This document shows positions 1 to 8,332 of a stretch of 64,000 bases of DNA, piece after piece. The notes under the pieces were generated by a model that made no database searches, was not told the origin of the DNA, and worked only from the letters and a program-made list of their open reading frames with translations. The stretch's first letter is position 1, and the number at the start of each line of letters is the position of its first letter. The translations under genes and the position numbers were made by a program. Origin of the DNA: DASZVB01 sp035545855. Lineage in GTDB: Bacteria; Myxococcota_A; Polyangia; Polyangiales; Polyangiaceae. The stretch lies in the NCBI GenBank assembly GCA_035545855.1, contig DASZXK010000101.1, positions 1 through 64,000 on the forward strand, given 5' to 3'.

Positions 1-968
1 TAGAACGGCGCCAGGTGGGCCCGGACCTCCTGCTCGAGGAAGCCGGTCCGGAACGCATGCTCGAAGAGCGGCCCGAGGAAGGTCCGGAGCTCCGCGGACA
101 CCATCTGCTCGGTGACGCCCATGTCCCCGATCAGGGAAGCGAGGCTCTCCCGCCCGTATTTTTCGAAGAGGTGGCGAACGACGTCGGTGACGACCGCGTG
201 GAAGTACGGAGTCTTCCGGAACTTCTGCCAGAACTCGTATCCGAGCACGACGAAATCCTCGAGGTCCTGGGGCGTGAAGACTCGAGTCGCGTCCGAGAGG
301 GGCTTCGTCGAGACCGCGTCCCAGAACTCGTCCGCCATCTGGCGAACCCAGACCGGGTCCACCGCGTCCCTTAGGTGCTTCTCGCCCTCTCGGGTGAACC
401 GCGCTGCGTGGCGTTCGACGTACGCCGAGAGGGCGGCTCCGAGGCGCCGCTCGAAGCCCGGCACGGCGCGATTGACGACGGAGAGGACGACGGCCTTCAG
501 CGGCGGCGCCCGCCGCCCCTCGTCCGACTCCAGGATGAGGTCCAGGAGTACTCGGGACACCACGCGCGAGGCGAGCGTGGCGAACGCCTCGCTCTGCATC
601 AGGTAGCGAACGAGCTCCTGATGCACGCCGGACAGGGAGACGATCTTCTCGGCGAAGTCCTCGTACGAGGACACCTCGACCATGTCGCCGACGCGCGTGG
701 AAGCGCTCACCCGAGAAGAAAACACCACGTTCGCCATCTCGCCGGCGAGCTCGGTGATGCCTCCGCTCACCCGGAGCTCGATCACGTAGCGCTCGATGAC
801 TCCGACGATCTGCTCTCGCGTGACGACCTCACCGAGCTCCACCGTTTCCAGCCATTCGAACGCGCGGTGGAGGCGTTCGTCGATGAGCGCGTCGAGCGAG
901 GCGCCGCGGAGCCGCGACACCTCGTAGTGAACGTGAGCGTCCAGCAGGGCCTGCGCGAGCTCCGTCAC
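1..968 (-). CDS. Uncharacterised helical protein, 3' end at window edge
   Basis: I do not recognise this family. The frame stays open for 322 codons from a GTG at 968 to the left edge, where the next codon begins TA, so it may end one base outside the window. The GTG shares four bases (GTGA) with the stop of the TetR gene, which argues for translational coupling and fixes the start. The product is rich in Leu, Val, Glu and Arg, has no signal peptide or membrane segment, and looks mostly alpha-helical. Residues near the end (around 240-300) are aromatic, with Trp, Phe and Tyr. It is the last gene of the desaturase operon, so a role linked to membrane lipid or to the regulator is possible, but that is only context. 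Confidence 0.75.
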   Translation of the reverse strand, partial: MTELAQALLDAHVHYEVSRLRGASLDALIDERLHRAFEWLETVELGEVVTREQIVGVIERYVIELRVSGGITELAGEMANVVFSSRVSASTRVGDMVEVSSYEDFAEKIVSLSGVHQELVRYLMQSEAFATLASRVVSRVLLDLILESDEGRRAPPLKAVVLSVVNRAVPGFERRLGAALSAYVERHAARFTREGEKHLRDAVDPVWVRQMADEFWDAVSTKPLSDATRVFTPQDLEDFVVLGYEFWQKFRKTPYFHAVVTDVVRHLFEKYGRESLASLIGDMGVTEQMVSAELRTFLGPLFEHAFRTGFLEQEVRAHLAPF

Positions 969-1579
969 CTTCGCCCCCTGGGTTCGGCGATGCCGGCGAG
1001 AAGGATCCGGAGCTGCCCGTCGATGCGCTTCCATACGTCCGCGGCGTGCTCCTCTCCGCGGTCGAGCAGATCTCCGCACGCGCCCAGGATGAGGACGACT
1101 GCGGCGTCGGCCACCAGGGCGGCGTCCGTCTGCAGGGCGCCCGCCCCGGATTCGATGGACTCCGCGATGGCCGTCGAAACCGTGGCTACCTTCGCTTCGA
1201 TGCCCGCGCGAAACGAAGGAATGGCGCCGACGCGCTCGGCGAGGATGAAGCGCATGAGCTCCGGGTCTTCCGCCGTGCTCGCGATCGCCTCGCGCGCGAC
1301 GCCGAGGGACAGGGGTTCGGCCGCCCTCCGCGTGGCGCCTGCGCGCGTCACGAAGCCCTCGATGAAGGGTCCAGCGAGACTCTCTATGAGCTCGCGACCG
1401 AGCTCCTCCATGTCCGCGAAGTGACGATAGAAGGAGGTGGGAGCGATGTCCGCCGCCCGGGAGACCTCGCGAAGGCCGAGGCTCACGAAGCCGTGCTCGG
1501 AGGCGAGCCGGAGCGTCACGCGGAGCAGCGTCCGAGCGATGCGCTCTCGGTCTTCCTTCTTCTCCGGGTTGATTCGCAC
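965..1579 (-). CDS. TetR-family transcriptional regulator (FabR/DesT-like context)
   Basis: This 204-residue protein has the TetR plan. Residues 10-60 form the helix-turn-helix, with GLREVSRAADIAPTSFYRHF as the recognition segment, followed by a ligand-binding helical domain. The start is a GTG at 1579 with GAGG a few bases upstream, 21 bp after the desaturase stop. It is co-transcribed behind a ferredoxin reductase and a fatty-acid desaturase. In pseudomonads the TetR protein DesT controls the desCB reductase-desaturase pair, and FabR controls unsaturated fatty-acid synthesis in enterics. By analogy this protein probably represses its own operon in response to acyl chains, through the palindrome at 4003-4034. 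The functional assignment is inference; the family assignment is secure. Confidence 0.9.
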   Translation of the reverse strand: MRINPEKKEDRERIARTLLRVTLRLASEHGFVSLGLREVSRAADIAPTSFYRHFADMEELGRELIESLAGPFIEGFVTRAGATRRAAEPLSLGVAREAIASTAEDPELMRFILAERVGAIPSFRAGIEAKVATVSTAIAESIESGAGALQTDAALVADAAVVLILGACGDLLDRGEEHAADVWKRIDGQLRILLAGIAEPRGRR

Positions 1580-1600
1580 GTGGCCTCGACGGCCTCCACC

Positions 1601-2755
1601 CTACACGGCGACGGCGTGCAGCGCAGCCTTCGGGCGGGGCAGCTCGAAGATTTCCGCGCCGCGGCGGTTCTCGTCGCTCGGCGCGTTGGGGACGGAGTAG
1701 CGGACGAGCGCGCGGAGCACGCTCGCAAACTGTTTGCGGAAGGTCCCCGTGTTGTAGGAGACGCCGTGTTTCTCGCAGATCTTCCGCACCTCGCCGCTCA
1801 TCTCCCGGTAGCGGCGCGCCGGGATGTCCGGGAAGAGATGGTGCTCGATCTGGTGGGACAGGTGCCCCGTGAACATGCCGAGGAGCGGTCCCGCTTCGAT
1901 GTTGCTCGAGCCGAGGATCTGCCGCAGGTAGAAGCCGCCTCGCGTCTCCCCCTTCAGGTCTTCCTCCGTGAAGGTGCTGGTGCTCTCGGTGAGGTGGCCG
2001 CACTGGATGACCGCGTACGTCCAGACGTTCCGGATGCCTTGCGCGAGCGCGTTTCCGAGCGCCACCTTCGGCGCGAACGGCCCCGCGAGAGCGGGATAGA
2101 ACACGTATTCCTTCCCGTACTGCCTGGCGGACTTGCCCGCGAGCGCGAGCCAGTCTCGGAGCATCTCCCTCACCTGGGATCTGCGCTCTTCGGACCCTTC
2201 GGGCGCCGTGAGGTACTCGGAGGGGCGTGCGTGATAGTACGAGACCGCGTGGTCGAAGAAGAGCCCGGAGAGCGGGTTCACCAGGTACTGAAACAGGTGG
2301 CTCGGCTTCCACGCCTGATCGCTCGAGAGACGGAAGAACAGGTAGCCGAAGTCGTCGTCCTTGCCGAGGACGTTGGTGTACGTGTGGTGGGTCACGTTGT
2401 GCGCCTTCTTCCACGTCTTCGCCGTGCCCACGAGATCCCACTCGTACGTCTTCGAGTCGAGCGAAGGGTCTTCCATGAAGTCGTACTGGCCGTGCATCAC
2501 GTTGTGGCCGAGCTCCATGTTCTCCAGGATCTTGTAGAGCGCGAGCCCGAGAACGCCGGCGCCGAAGGTGATCGGGTCCAGGCTCACGTGGATGAGCAGG
2601 CGACCGGACACCTCGAGCGCCCGCGCGGCGAGCCGCACGTCCTCGATGTACTCCGCGTCTTCCTTCCCGATCTCGGCGGTGACGCGGGCGCGGACGGCGT
2701 CGAGGTCCCGGGCGAGCGCGTCGAGATCGATGGGGGCGGGGTTCCTGGTCTTCAT
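1601..2755 (-). CDS. Membrane fatty acid desaturase
   Basis: The 384-residue product carries the three histidine boxes of acyl-lipid or acyl-CoA desaturases that bind a di-iron centre: GHNVMH (residues 83-88), HNVTHH (119-124) and HQIEHH followed by LFP (301-309). Hydrophobic stretches near residues 60-80 and 215-250 fit the membrane topology of the family. It would insert a double bond into fatty acyl chains using O2 and electrons from the adjacent ferredoxin reductase. I chose ATG 2755 because GGAAGAG precedes it. An alternative ATG at 2791 overlaps the reductase stop as ATGA and would add 12 residues. Regiospecificity cannot be read from the sequence. Downstream gene: TetR regulator 21 bp away. 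Confidence 0.93.
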   Translation of the reverse strand: MKTRNPAPIDLDALARDLDAVRARVTAEIGKEDAEYIEDVRLAARALEVSGRLLIHVSLDPITFGAGVLGLALYKILENMELGHNVMHGQYDFMEDPSLDSKTYEWDLVGTAKTWKKAHNVTHHTYTNVLGKDDDFGYLFFRLSSDQAWKPSHLFQYLVNPLSGLFFDHAVSYYHARPSEYLTAPEGSEERRSQVREMLRDWLALAGKSARQYGKEYVFYPALAGPFAPKVALGNALAQGIRNVWTYAVIQCGHLTESTSTFTEEDLKGETRGGFYLRQILGSSNIEAGPLLGMFTGHLSHQIEHHLFPDIPARRYREMSGEVRKICEKHGVSYNTGTFRKQFASVLRALVRYSVPNAPSDENRRGAEIFELPRPKAALHAVAV

Positions 2756-2787
2756 GCGAGTCTCTTCCGATCGGGGCGTACGAGCCG

Positions 2788-3969
2788 TCATAGGTCGACC
2801 TCCAGAGCGCCCTGCGCCACCGAGACGCAGGGGTAGATCATCTCTTCGCCTTCGCCCGAGAGAGCGCCGGTCGCGGTGTTCAGGACGACGCCCTTCCGCT
2901 TCTTGCAGCGGCAGGTCCCGCAGGTCCCCGCGCGGCAACCGGTGTCGACGCGGACGCCCCGAGCTTCCGCCTCCTGGAGGACGGTGAGCGCGCGGTTCGA
3001 GAGGGATTCGACTCCCGAGCGGGTGAAGCGGAGGACGCGCGCCTCCGTGAGGAAAGTCGAAGCATCGAACTCCGAGCTGAACCGCTCGTAGCGGAGCTTC
3101 GACAGATCCGCTCCGCTCTGCTCGAGCGTCTGCATCACGACGCGCATGAACCCGGGGGGGCCGCAGAGATACGTCTCTGCACCCGCGAAATCCGGCGCGG
3201 CGGCGGCGAGGAGCTCGGGAGAGAACCGGCCCCGGAGGCCCGTCCACGAGGAGTCCGCTTCCTCCACGCACAGGACCACCTCGACGTTCGCCATCCGCTC
3301 CGCGATGGCCGCGAGCTCGCGACCGAAGATCACGTCCGCCGGCGTGCGCGCGAAATGGAGGAACGTGATCTTCGACGGTGAACCGCGACGAACGAGGTCG
3401 CGCAGCATGGACATGACGGGCGTCACGCCGCTGCCCGCCGAGATCATCAGCAAGCGGGGCGCTTCCGAGCCCAGCAGGAACTGTCCCGCCGGCGCGCCGA
3501 TCTCGAGGACGTCGCCCGCACGGATCTCGTCGGCGAGATGATTCGAGACCACGCCGCCCGGGACGCGCTTCACGGTGATGCTGATCCGTCCGTCGTCCCC
3601 CGGGGCCGACGAGAGACTGTACGCGCGCTGAACGACACGGCCTGCCACGGTGACGCCGACCATCACGTAGGCGCCCGGCCGGAACGTGCCAAAGCGCGCG
3701 TTCGGCGAGAGCACGAAGGTCTTCACGTCGTGGGTCTCCTCGCGGACCTCCACCACGCGAGCGAGGATCCGGTGGAGCGAGAGCTTCGGATCCAGCCGCG
3801 AGAGCAGGGTCTCGAGGACCGGGACATCGGCCCTCACCCGGGAGGTGGCCCGGTCCAGGAGGGAAGTGGCCTGCCCCAGCCCCGGCCGGAGGAGTCTGCG
3901 CGGGATCTTCTTCAACCCGTTGATTTCACGGTTGAAACTGCCGATTCCCTGGAGGGTGAGAGCGAGCAT
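2788..3969 (-). CDS. Ferredoxin-NAD(P)H reductase with C-terminal 2Fe-2S domain
   Basis: This 393-residue flavodoxin-reductase-like protein has an FAD-binding barrel with RAYSLSS (115-121), an NAD(P)-binding domain with GSGVTPVMSM (179-188) and a CGPPGFM segment near 270. A plant-type 2Fe-2S domain ends it, with Cys345, Cys350, Cys353 and Cys381. This is the single-chain electron-transfer layout of DesC-type and hydroxylase reductases, and it passes electrons from NAD(P)H to the desaturase next door. It is the first gene of the operon. The downstream desaturase frame has an ATG overlapping this stop. The N-terminal 60 residues are an extension before the barrel, also seen in several desaturase-linked reductases. 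The start ATG at 3969 is the natural one, with the operator-like palindrome 34 bp upstream. Confidence 0.92.
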   Translation of the reverse strand: MLALTLQGIGSFNREINGLKKIPRRLLRPGLGQATSLLDRATSRVRADVPVLETLLSRLDPKLSLHRILARVVEVREETHDVKTFVLSPNARFGTFRPGAYVMVGVTVAGRVVQRAYSLSSAPGDDGRISITVKRVPGGVVSNHLADEIRAGDVLEIGAPAGQFLLGSEAPRLLMISAGSGVTPVMSMLRDLVRRGSPSKITFLHFARTPADVIFGRELAAIAERMANVEVVLCVEEADSSWTGLRGRFSPELLAAAAPDFAGAETYLCGPPGFMRVVMQTLEQSGADLSKLRYERFSSEFDASTFLTEARVLRFTRSGVESLSNRALTVLQEAEARGVRVDTGCRAGTCGTCRCKKRKGVVLNTATGALSGEGEEMIYPCVSVAQGALEVDL

Positions 3970-4002
3970 CTGAGGGCTTTCCTTGCTGGGAACGCCCGTT
4001 CG

Positions 4003-4034
4003 ACGAGCGTGCGTACAAGTGTACGGGCGCTCGT
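4003..4034. promoter_or_regulatory. 32-bp palindrome, candidate TetR operator of the desaturase operon
   Basis: The two 15-base arms pair with only two mismatches (4010/4027 and 4011/4026) around a central AG. The core reads GTACA-AG-TGTAC. It lies 34 to 65 bp upstream of the reductase start codon, where promoter elements would be. A palindrome of this size next to an operon that encodes a TetR protein is most simply that protein's binding site. From memory, FabR/DesT operators have a similar ACA..TGT core; that resemblance is not verified. Confidence 0.7.
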
Positions 4035-4087
4035 GCAGAAGTCAAGCCGAGGCTTCGCCGACGAGGACCCCGAGCCGGCGAGCAGGC

Positions 4088-4104
4088 GGGGTGGTCGACC
4101 CCCC
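4088..4104 (-). terminator. Possible hairpin after the 92-residue gene
   Basis: GGGG and CCCC flank the palindrome GGTCGACC, giving a short strong stem with one mismatch, 24 bases beyond the stop at 4128. No T-run follows, so it is a weak terminator candidate only. Confidence 0.25.
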
Positions 4105-4127
4105 GGGAAGACTCCGATCGTACGGAC

Positions 4128-4406
4128 TCAGTCCACGAAGACGCCGGCGAGCTGCGCGCGCGAGATCGCGCGCTGTCGCTGCCAGACCATCTCCGTGACG
4201 GAGGTGGCGCGCCGGACGTCGTCGTACCGGACCGTCGCCGTCGCCTCGACTCCCCAGGGTCGGACGACGAAGGCGTCCGCGCCGTCGCTCCTGGGCGAGA
4301 CCACGCTGCAGAAGATCACGCGAGCGTCGTTCATGCGGAGGCACACCTCGCGAGCCGTGCCGATCATGCTCCGGATGTCCGCCCCCCGCGGGTTCTCGGT
4401 TCGCAT
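4128..4406 (-). CDS. Small hypothetical protein, 92 aa
   Basis: The reading frame starts with ATG two bases after the stop of the 42-residue gene, which suggests coupled translation. The product is soluble and has no motif I recognise. Its middle (RVIFCSVVSPRSDGADAFVV) looks like two beta strands, and the end is helical. The compact, non-shadow-like composition and the tight spacing support a real gene, but a chance open frame in GC-rich DNA cannot be excluded. It is separated from the desaturase operon by about 160 bp that hold the palindrome and a weak hairpin, so it is probably a separate unit. Confidence 0.5.
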   Translation of the reverse strand: MRTENPRGADIRSMIGTAREVCLRMNDARVIFCSVVSPRSDGADAFVVRPWGVEATATVRYDDVRRATSVTEMVWQRQRAISRAQLAGVFVD

Positions 4407-4408
4407 GA

Positions 4409-4537
4409 CTACTTCTTCTTCTCCTTGGTCGTCGCGAACGCGGCCTGCCGGCGATCCATCTGATCCTTCGACTGCTTCTTCACTGCGTCCTTCTGATTCT
4501 TCTCGCGTTGCTTCGCCTTCGGAGATTTGTCACCCAT
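4409..4537 (-). CDS. Very small, highly charged protein, 42 aa
   Basis: The product begins MGDKSPKAKQREKNQKDA and is dominated by Lys, Gln and Asp, with no hydrophobic core. Very similar tiny proteins starting MGDKSPK are, as I recall, common in proteobacterial genomes and have no assigned role. I chose ATG 4537; a second in-frame ATG two codons upstream (4543) would add Met-Gly. GAG lies at a workable distance upstream. The Lys-rich, disordered nature would fit a nucleic-acid-binding or stress protein, but that is speculation. It shares its transcript with the 92-residue gene downstream. Confidence 0.7.
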   Translation of the reverse strand: MGDKSPKAKQREKNQKDAVKKQSKDQMDRRQAAFATTKEKKK

Positions 4538-4602
4538 GCCCATCTCACTAGCACGCGCCGGCGGATCGCGCTGGACCCACTGCGCGAGGGCCCGCGAGCC
4601 AC

Positions 4603-4641
4603 GCATGCACGCGTGACGCACGTGTGCACGTGCGCACGTGC
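4603..4641. other. Alternating purine-pyrimidine tract (Z-DNA-prone) in a 290-bp intergenic region
   Basis: Bases 4616-4641 alternate purine and pyrimidine without a break for 26 bp, and 4603-4615 do so in the opposite phase. The stretch 4626-4641 (GCACGTGCGCACGTGC) is a perfect 16-bp palindrome. It lies between the divergent 42-residue gene and the glycosyltransferase. In 4538-4830 I see no other gene and no convincing promoter. Confidence 0.6.
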
Positions 4642-4830
4642 CCACCATGACATGCATGTGAGTGGGCGCCCAACGCGGTCACACGGGCCGGAGGCATCGT
4701 CTGGCGCAGACGCTGCTTTCCGTTTGCACGTCGCGACGCGGAGGCGCATGGTGCGGCGCTGTTCGTCGACCGTCGGGCGTGACGCTCGCACGAACCCTTC
4801 TCCGGATCGCGCGCTCGATCGGGAGAACCT

Positions 4831-7209
4831 ATGGACACCGTCCCAGCGCCCGCCCCCGCCATCGAGGCGATCCAGAAGATCGCGTTGCTGGGAAACCACC
4901 TGCCGCGACAGTGCGGGATCGCCACGTTCACCACGGACCTGAGCTCCGCGATCGCGGCCGAATTTCCGTCGATCGAGTGCTTCGTCCTCGCCATGAACGA
5001 TCCCGGACGGCGCCACGCCTACCCCGCCCGGGTCCGCTTCGAGATCGCCGAGAACGACGTCGCTTCCTACCGTCGGGCCGCGGACTTTCTGAACGTCAAC
5101 ACGGTGGACGTACTCTCCGTCCAGCACGAGTACGGCATCTTCGGCGGCAAGGCAGGGCGACACGTGCTCGGCTTGCTGAGAGAGCTGCGCATGCCGATCG
5201 TCACGACGCTTCACACCCTCCTCGCGGCGCCGACGCGCCAGCAGAGAGGCGTGCTGGACGAGATCCTCGCACTGTCCGAGCGCCTCGTCGTGATGAGCGA
5301 GCACGGCGCGAACGTCCTCCGCGAAGTGCACGGGATCTCGCACGACAAGATCGACGTGATCCCCCATGGAATCCCGGGGATGCATTCCACGCCGCGGAGC
5401 AAGAAGCGGCTCGGGGTGGAGGGAAAGCGGGTCATTCTCACGTTCGGGCTCCTCTCCCCCGACAAGGGCATCGAGTACGTCATCGACGCACTCCCCTCGA
5501 TCCTGAAGCGGCACCCGAACGTCGTCTACGTGGTGCTCGGCGCGACGCACCCACACGTGAAGGAGCACCACGGGGAGACGTACCGGCTCATGCTGGAGCA
5601 GCGCGCGCGAGCCCGCGGGGTCGATTCCGCGGTCGTCTTCCACGATCGTTTCGTGAGCGAATCGGAGCTCACGGACTTCCTCTCCGCAGCCGACATCTAC
5701 ATCACGCCTTACCTGAAGGAGGAGCAGATCGCGTCCGGAACGCTGGCCCGCGCCGTCGGATTCGGAAAGGCGGTGGTGTCGACGCCGTACGTGTACGCGC
5801 GAGAGCTTCTCGCCGATGGCCGAGGCGTGCTCGTCCCGTGGCGAGACCACGAAGCGATCGCGACGGAGATCGGAGCGCTGCTCGACGACGAGCCGAGGCG
5901 TCTCGCGCTCTCGACGCGGGCGGCGACGCATGGACGCGACATGGCCTGGCCTGCCGTGTCGCGTCGATACGTCGACAGCTTCGAGCGCGCGCTCGCCGGC
6001 CACGAGCATAGACGGCGGAACGTGTTCCAGATGAAGTCGCTCGCGGCGCGAGCCGCGGAGCTGCCGGAGACGAACCTGGATCACCTGACGCTCATGACCG
6101 ATGACACCGGCCTGCTCCAGCACGCCGCGTTCGACGTCCCACGGTACGACGAGGGGTACTGCCTGGACGACAACGCGCGGGCGCTCATCGTCACGGCGCT
6201 CCTCGAGGACGAGCGCTCGGTCGAGCCGAAGACCATTCGCGTACTCGCGTCGCGCTACCTCGGCTTCGTCCTCCATGCCTTCGACGAGGACGTCGGGCGC
6301 TTTCGAAACTTCATGGCGTATTCACGGACGTGGCTCGAGGACCGCGGCTCGGAGGACAGTCACTGCCGGGCCATCTGGGCGCTCGGGACCGTCGTCGGGC
6401 GGTCCGCGGATCCGGGCAGACAGACGCTCGCGGGGAGCCTCTTCCACGCGGCGCTGCCCGCGGTGGCCGACTTCACGAGCCCCCGCGCCTGGGCGTACGC
6501 ACTGCTCGGCATCGACGAATACCTGCGCGCGTTCCAGGGCGACAGCAGCGTGCAGTCCGTCCGGGAAACCCTCGCATTCCGGTTGACGGCGCTGTTCCGC
6601 GCCACGGGCCTTCGCGACTGGCCCTGGTTCGAGGATCGCCTCACCTATTGCAACGCGCGGCTCCCGCAGGCGCTCATCGTGTCCGGGACCCGGATGGAGA
6701 ACGAGGACATGGTACGGACCGGGCTCCGGTCACTCGAGTGGCTGGTTTCGATCCAGCGGTCGGAGGACGGCTGCTTCGCGCCGGTCGGTTCGGATGGCTT
6801 CTACGTCCGGGGCGAGGCGAAGGCGTCGTTCGACCAGCAGCCGGTCGAGGCCTCCGCGACGATCTCCGCCTGCGTCGAAGCGGCGCGAGCCACCGGGGAT
6901 CGGGTGTGGATCCAGCACGCGAGGAACGCCTTCGACTGGTTCCTCGGACGGAACCACCTGCAGCAGGCGCTGTACGACGCCCGGACGGGCGGCTGCCGCG
7001 ACGGTCTGCACTCGCATCGACTGAACGAGAACCAGGGAGCGGAGTCGACGCTGTCCTTCCTCATGAGCTTGATGGACATGCAGTCGCTCGACCGAAGCGC
7101 CGACGCGCGGAGCGGGCCCGACCCCGACGCACCGACGGATGACCTCCCCCGGGCGGTCGCCGCGAGCCGGCGATCGCACGAAGACCGCGCACCCGGGACG
7201 TCCGCGTGA
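4831..7209 (+). CDS. GT4-type glycosyltransferase fused to a toroid-like domain
   Basis: This 792-residue protein has two halves. Residues 1-395 are a retaining GT-B glycosyltransferase of family 4 type: HEYGIFGG near 93, the IPHGIP segment near 180, LTFGLLSPDKG near 210, and EEQIASGTLARAVGFGKAVV in the donor-binding part near 300. Residues 400-740 are helical repeats with many aromatic residues and conserved-looking pairs (ALLGIDEYL, FDWFLGRNHLQQ), resembling the alpha/alpha toroid of glycan-processing enzymes. The last 50 residues are polar and probably disordered. GGGAGA precedes ATG 4831. The gene overlaps the GH130 gene by four bases, so the two act together, probably on mannose-containing glycans. 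Sugar donor and acceptor are not evident. Confidence 0.88.
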   Translation: MDTVPAPAPAIEAIQKIALLGNHLPRQCGIATFTTDLSSAIAAEFPSIECFVLAMNDPGRRHAYPARVRFEIAENDVASYRRAADFLNVNTVDVLSVQHEYGIFGGKAGRHVLGLLRELRMPIVTTLHTLLAAPTRQQRGVLDEILALSERLVVMSEHGANVLREVHGISHDKIDVIPHGIPGMHSTPRSKKRLGVEGKRVILTFGLLSPDKGIEYVIDALPSILKRHPNVVYVVLGATHPHVKEHHGETYRLMLEQRARARGVDSAVVFHDRFVSESELTDFLSAADIYITPYLKEEQIASGTLARAVGFGKAVVSTPYVYARELLADGRGVLVPWRDHEAIATEIGALLDDEPRRLALSTRAATHGRDMAWPAVSRRYVDSFERALAGHEHRRRNVFQMKSLAARAAELPETNLDHLTLMTDDTGLLQHAAFDVPRYDEGYCLDDNARALIVTALLEDERSVEPKTIRVLASRYLGFVLHAFDEDVGRFRNFMAYSRTWLEDRGSEDSHCRAIWALGTVVGRSADPGRQTLAGSLFHAALPAVADFTSPRAWAYALLGIDEYLRAFQGDSSVQSVRETLAFRLTALFRATGLRDWPWFEDRLTYCNARLPQALIVSGTRMENEDMVRTGLRSLEWLVSIQRSEDGCFAPVGSDGFYVRGEAKASFDQQPVEASATISACVEAARATGDRVWIQHARNAFDWFLGRNHLQQALYDARTGGCRDGLHSHRLNENQGAESTLSFLMSLMDMQSLDRSADARSGPDPDAPTDDLPRAVAASRRSHEDRAPGTSA

Positions 7210-8180
7210 AGGACTACGAGGTCCTGTTTCAGCGTCACGGCTCGAACCCCATCCTGACCGCCGCGGAGTGGCCTTACCCGGCCCACACCGTGTTCAATGC
7301 GGGGGCGACTCTGCTTCCTGATGGAACCACGCTGCTCCTCTGCAGAGTGGAGGATCGGAGGGGCCACTCGCACCTCTGCGCGGCGCGGTCCGTGAATGGC
7401 GTGGACGGCTGGGTCGTCGACGAGGAACCGACGCTGCGCGCCGATCCCGAGCGCTTCCCGGAGGAACTCTGGGGCATCGAAGACCCGCGCATCACGTACG
7501 TCGACGAGCTCGGTAAGTACGCCATCGCCTACACGGCCTTCAGCCGCGGCGGCCCGGGCGTCGCCCTGGCGCTCACGGAGGACTTCCGCAAATTCGAGCG
7601 GCTCGGACTCGTCATGCAGCCGGACGACAAGGACGCGGCGCTGCTTCCGCGCCGCATCGACGGCAATTTCGCGCTCGTGCACCGGCCGATGCACGATTCC
7701 GGATCCCACGTCTGGATCTCCTTCTCTCCGGATCTCCGGAACTGGGGAGGGCACAAGCTCATGCTCAAGTCCCGGCGCGGCGCGTGGTGGGACGCGAACA
7801 AGGTCGGACTGTCTCCCCCCCTCATCGAGACCCCCGACGGATGGCTCATGATCTATCACGGCGTTCGACACACCGCGGGCGGCGCCCTGTATCGCCTGGG
7901 TCTCGCCCTCTTCGAGCTCGAGCACCCGGAGACGTGCCTCGCCCGCGGACAGTCGTGGATCTTCGGACCCGAAGCGGAATACGAGCGGCGCGGCGACGTC
8001 CCGAACGTCGCTTTCCCCTGCGGCTACACGATCGGCCCGGACGGCGACACCATCAACCTGTACTACGGGGCGGCCGACACCAGCATGGCGCTCGCCAGGG
8101 GAAGCAAGCGCACGCTGCTTCGTTGGCTCTCCGAACACGGCGGCGAAGAAGGTCTCGGGGACGGCGCGGGGACCGGCTAG
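7206..8180 (+). CDS. GH130-family mannoside phosphorylase or hydrolase
   Basis: The 324-residue product is a five-bladed beta-propeller enzyme of family GH130, which splits beta-mannosides by phosphorolysis or, in some subfamilies, hydrolysis. Family signatures are RVEDRRGHSHL near 42, WGIEDPRI near 97, GAWWDANKVGLSPPLIET near 195, and MIYHGV near 218. The start is a GTG overlapping the glycosyltransferase stop as GTGA, so translation is coupled. The two genes presumably form a make-and-recycle pair for a mannose oligosaccharide, but substrate and direction are inferred only from family and neighbours. The last 15 residues are glycine-rich and may be dispensable. Confidence 0.9.
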   Translation: MKDYEVLFQRHGSNPILTAAEWPYPAHTVFNAGATLLPDGTTLLLCRVEDRRGHSHLCAARSVNGVDGWVVDEEPTLRADPERFPEELWGIEDPRITYVDELGKYAIAYTAFSRGGPGVALALTEDFRKFERLGLVMQPDDKDAALLPRRIDGNFALVHRPMHDSGSHVWISFSPDLRNWGGHKLMLKSRRGAWWDANKVGLSPPLIETPDGWLMIYHGVRHTAGGALYRLGLALFELEHPETCLARGQSWIFGPEAEYERRGDVPNVAFPCGYTIGPDGDTINLYYGAADTSMALARGSKRTLLRWLSEHGGEEGLGDGAGTG

Positions 8181-8185
8181 TCGCG

Positions 8186-8202
8186 GCGCGCGAGACGCGC
8201 CC
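8186..8202 (+). terminator. Hairpin after the GH130 gene
   Basis: GGCGCG-CGAGA-CGCGCC forms a perfect 6-bp stem starting 5 bases after the stop. There is no T-run, as is usual in this genome, so a rho-independent terminator is only possible. Confidence 0.35.
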
Positions 8203-8332
8203 CGCGTTCTCCGTCATCGAGCCGTGGAAACGGCCGTCCCGCGAGAAGGCGTCATCCGCGGCGGGCGTATGACCACCACATTTGTCATGTTCCGCCGAGG
8301 GGATCTGCTACCCTGACGAGAGGAGTTTCTGC

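Noticed and set aside
1046..2836. Long plus-strand frame across the TetR and desaturase genes
   Set aside because: It lies antisense to genes with conserved histidine boxes and helix-turn-helix motifs, and shows no domain of its own.
4480..6276. Long open frame opposite the glycosyltransferase
   Set aside because: It is antisense to a clear GT4 domain and has shadow-type composition (Arg, Val, Asp and His rich). It also crosses the intergenic region.
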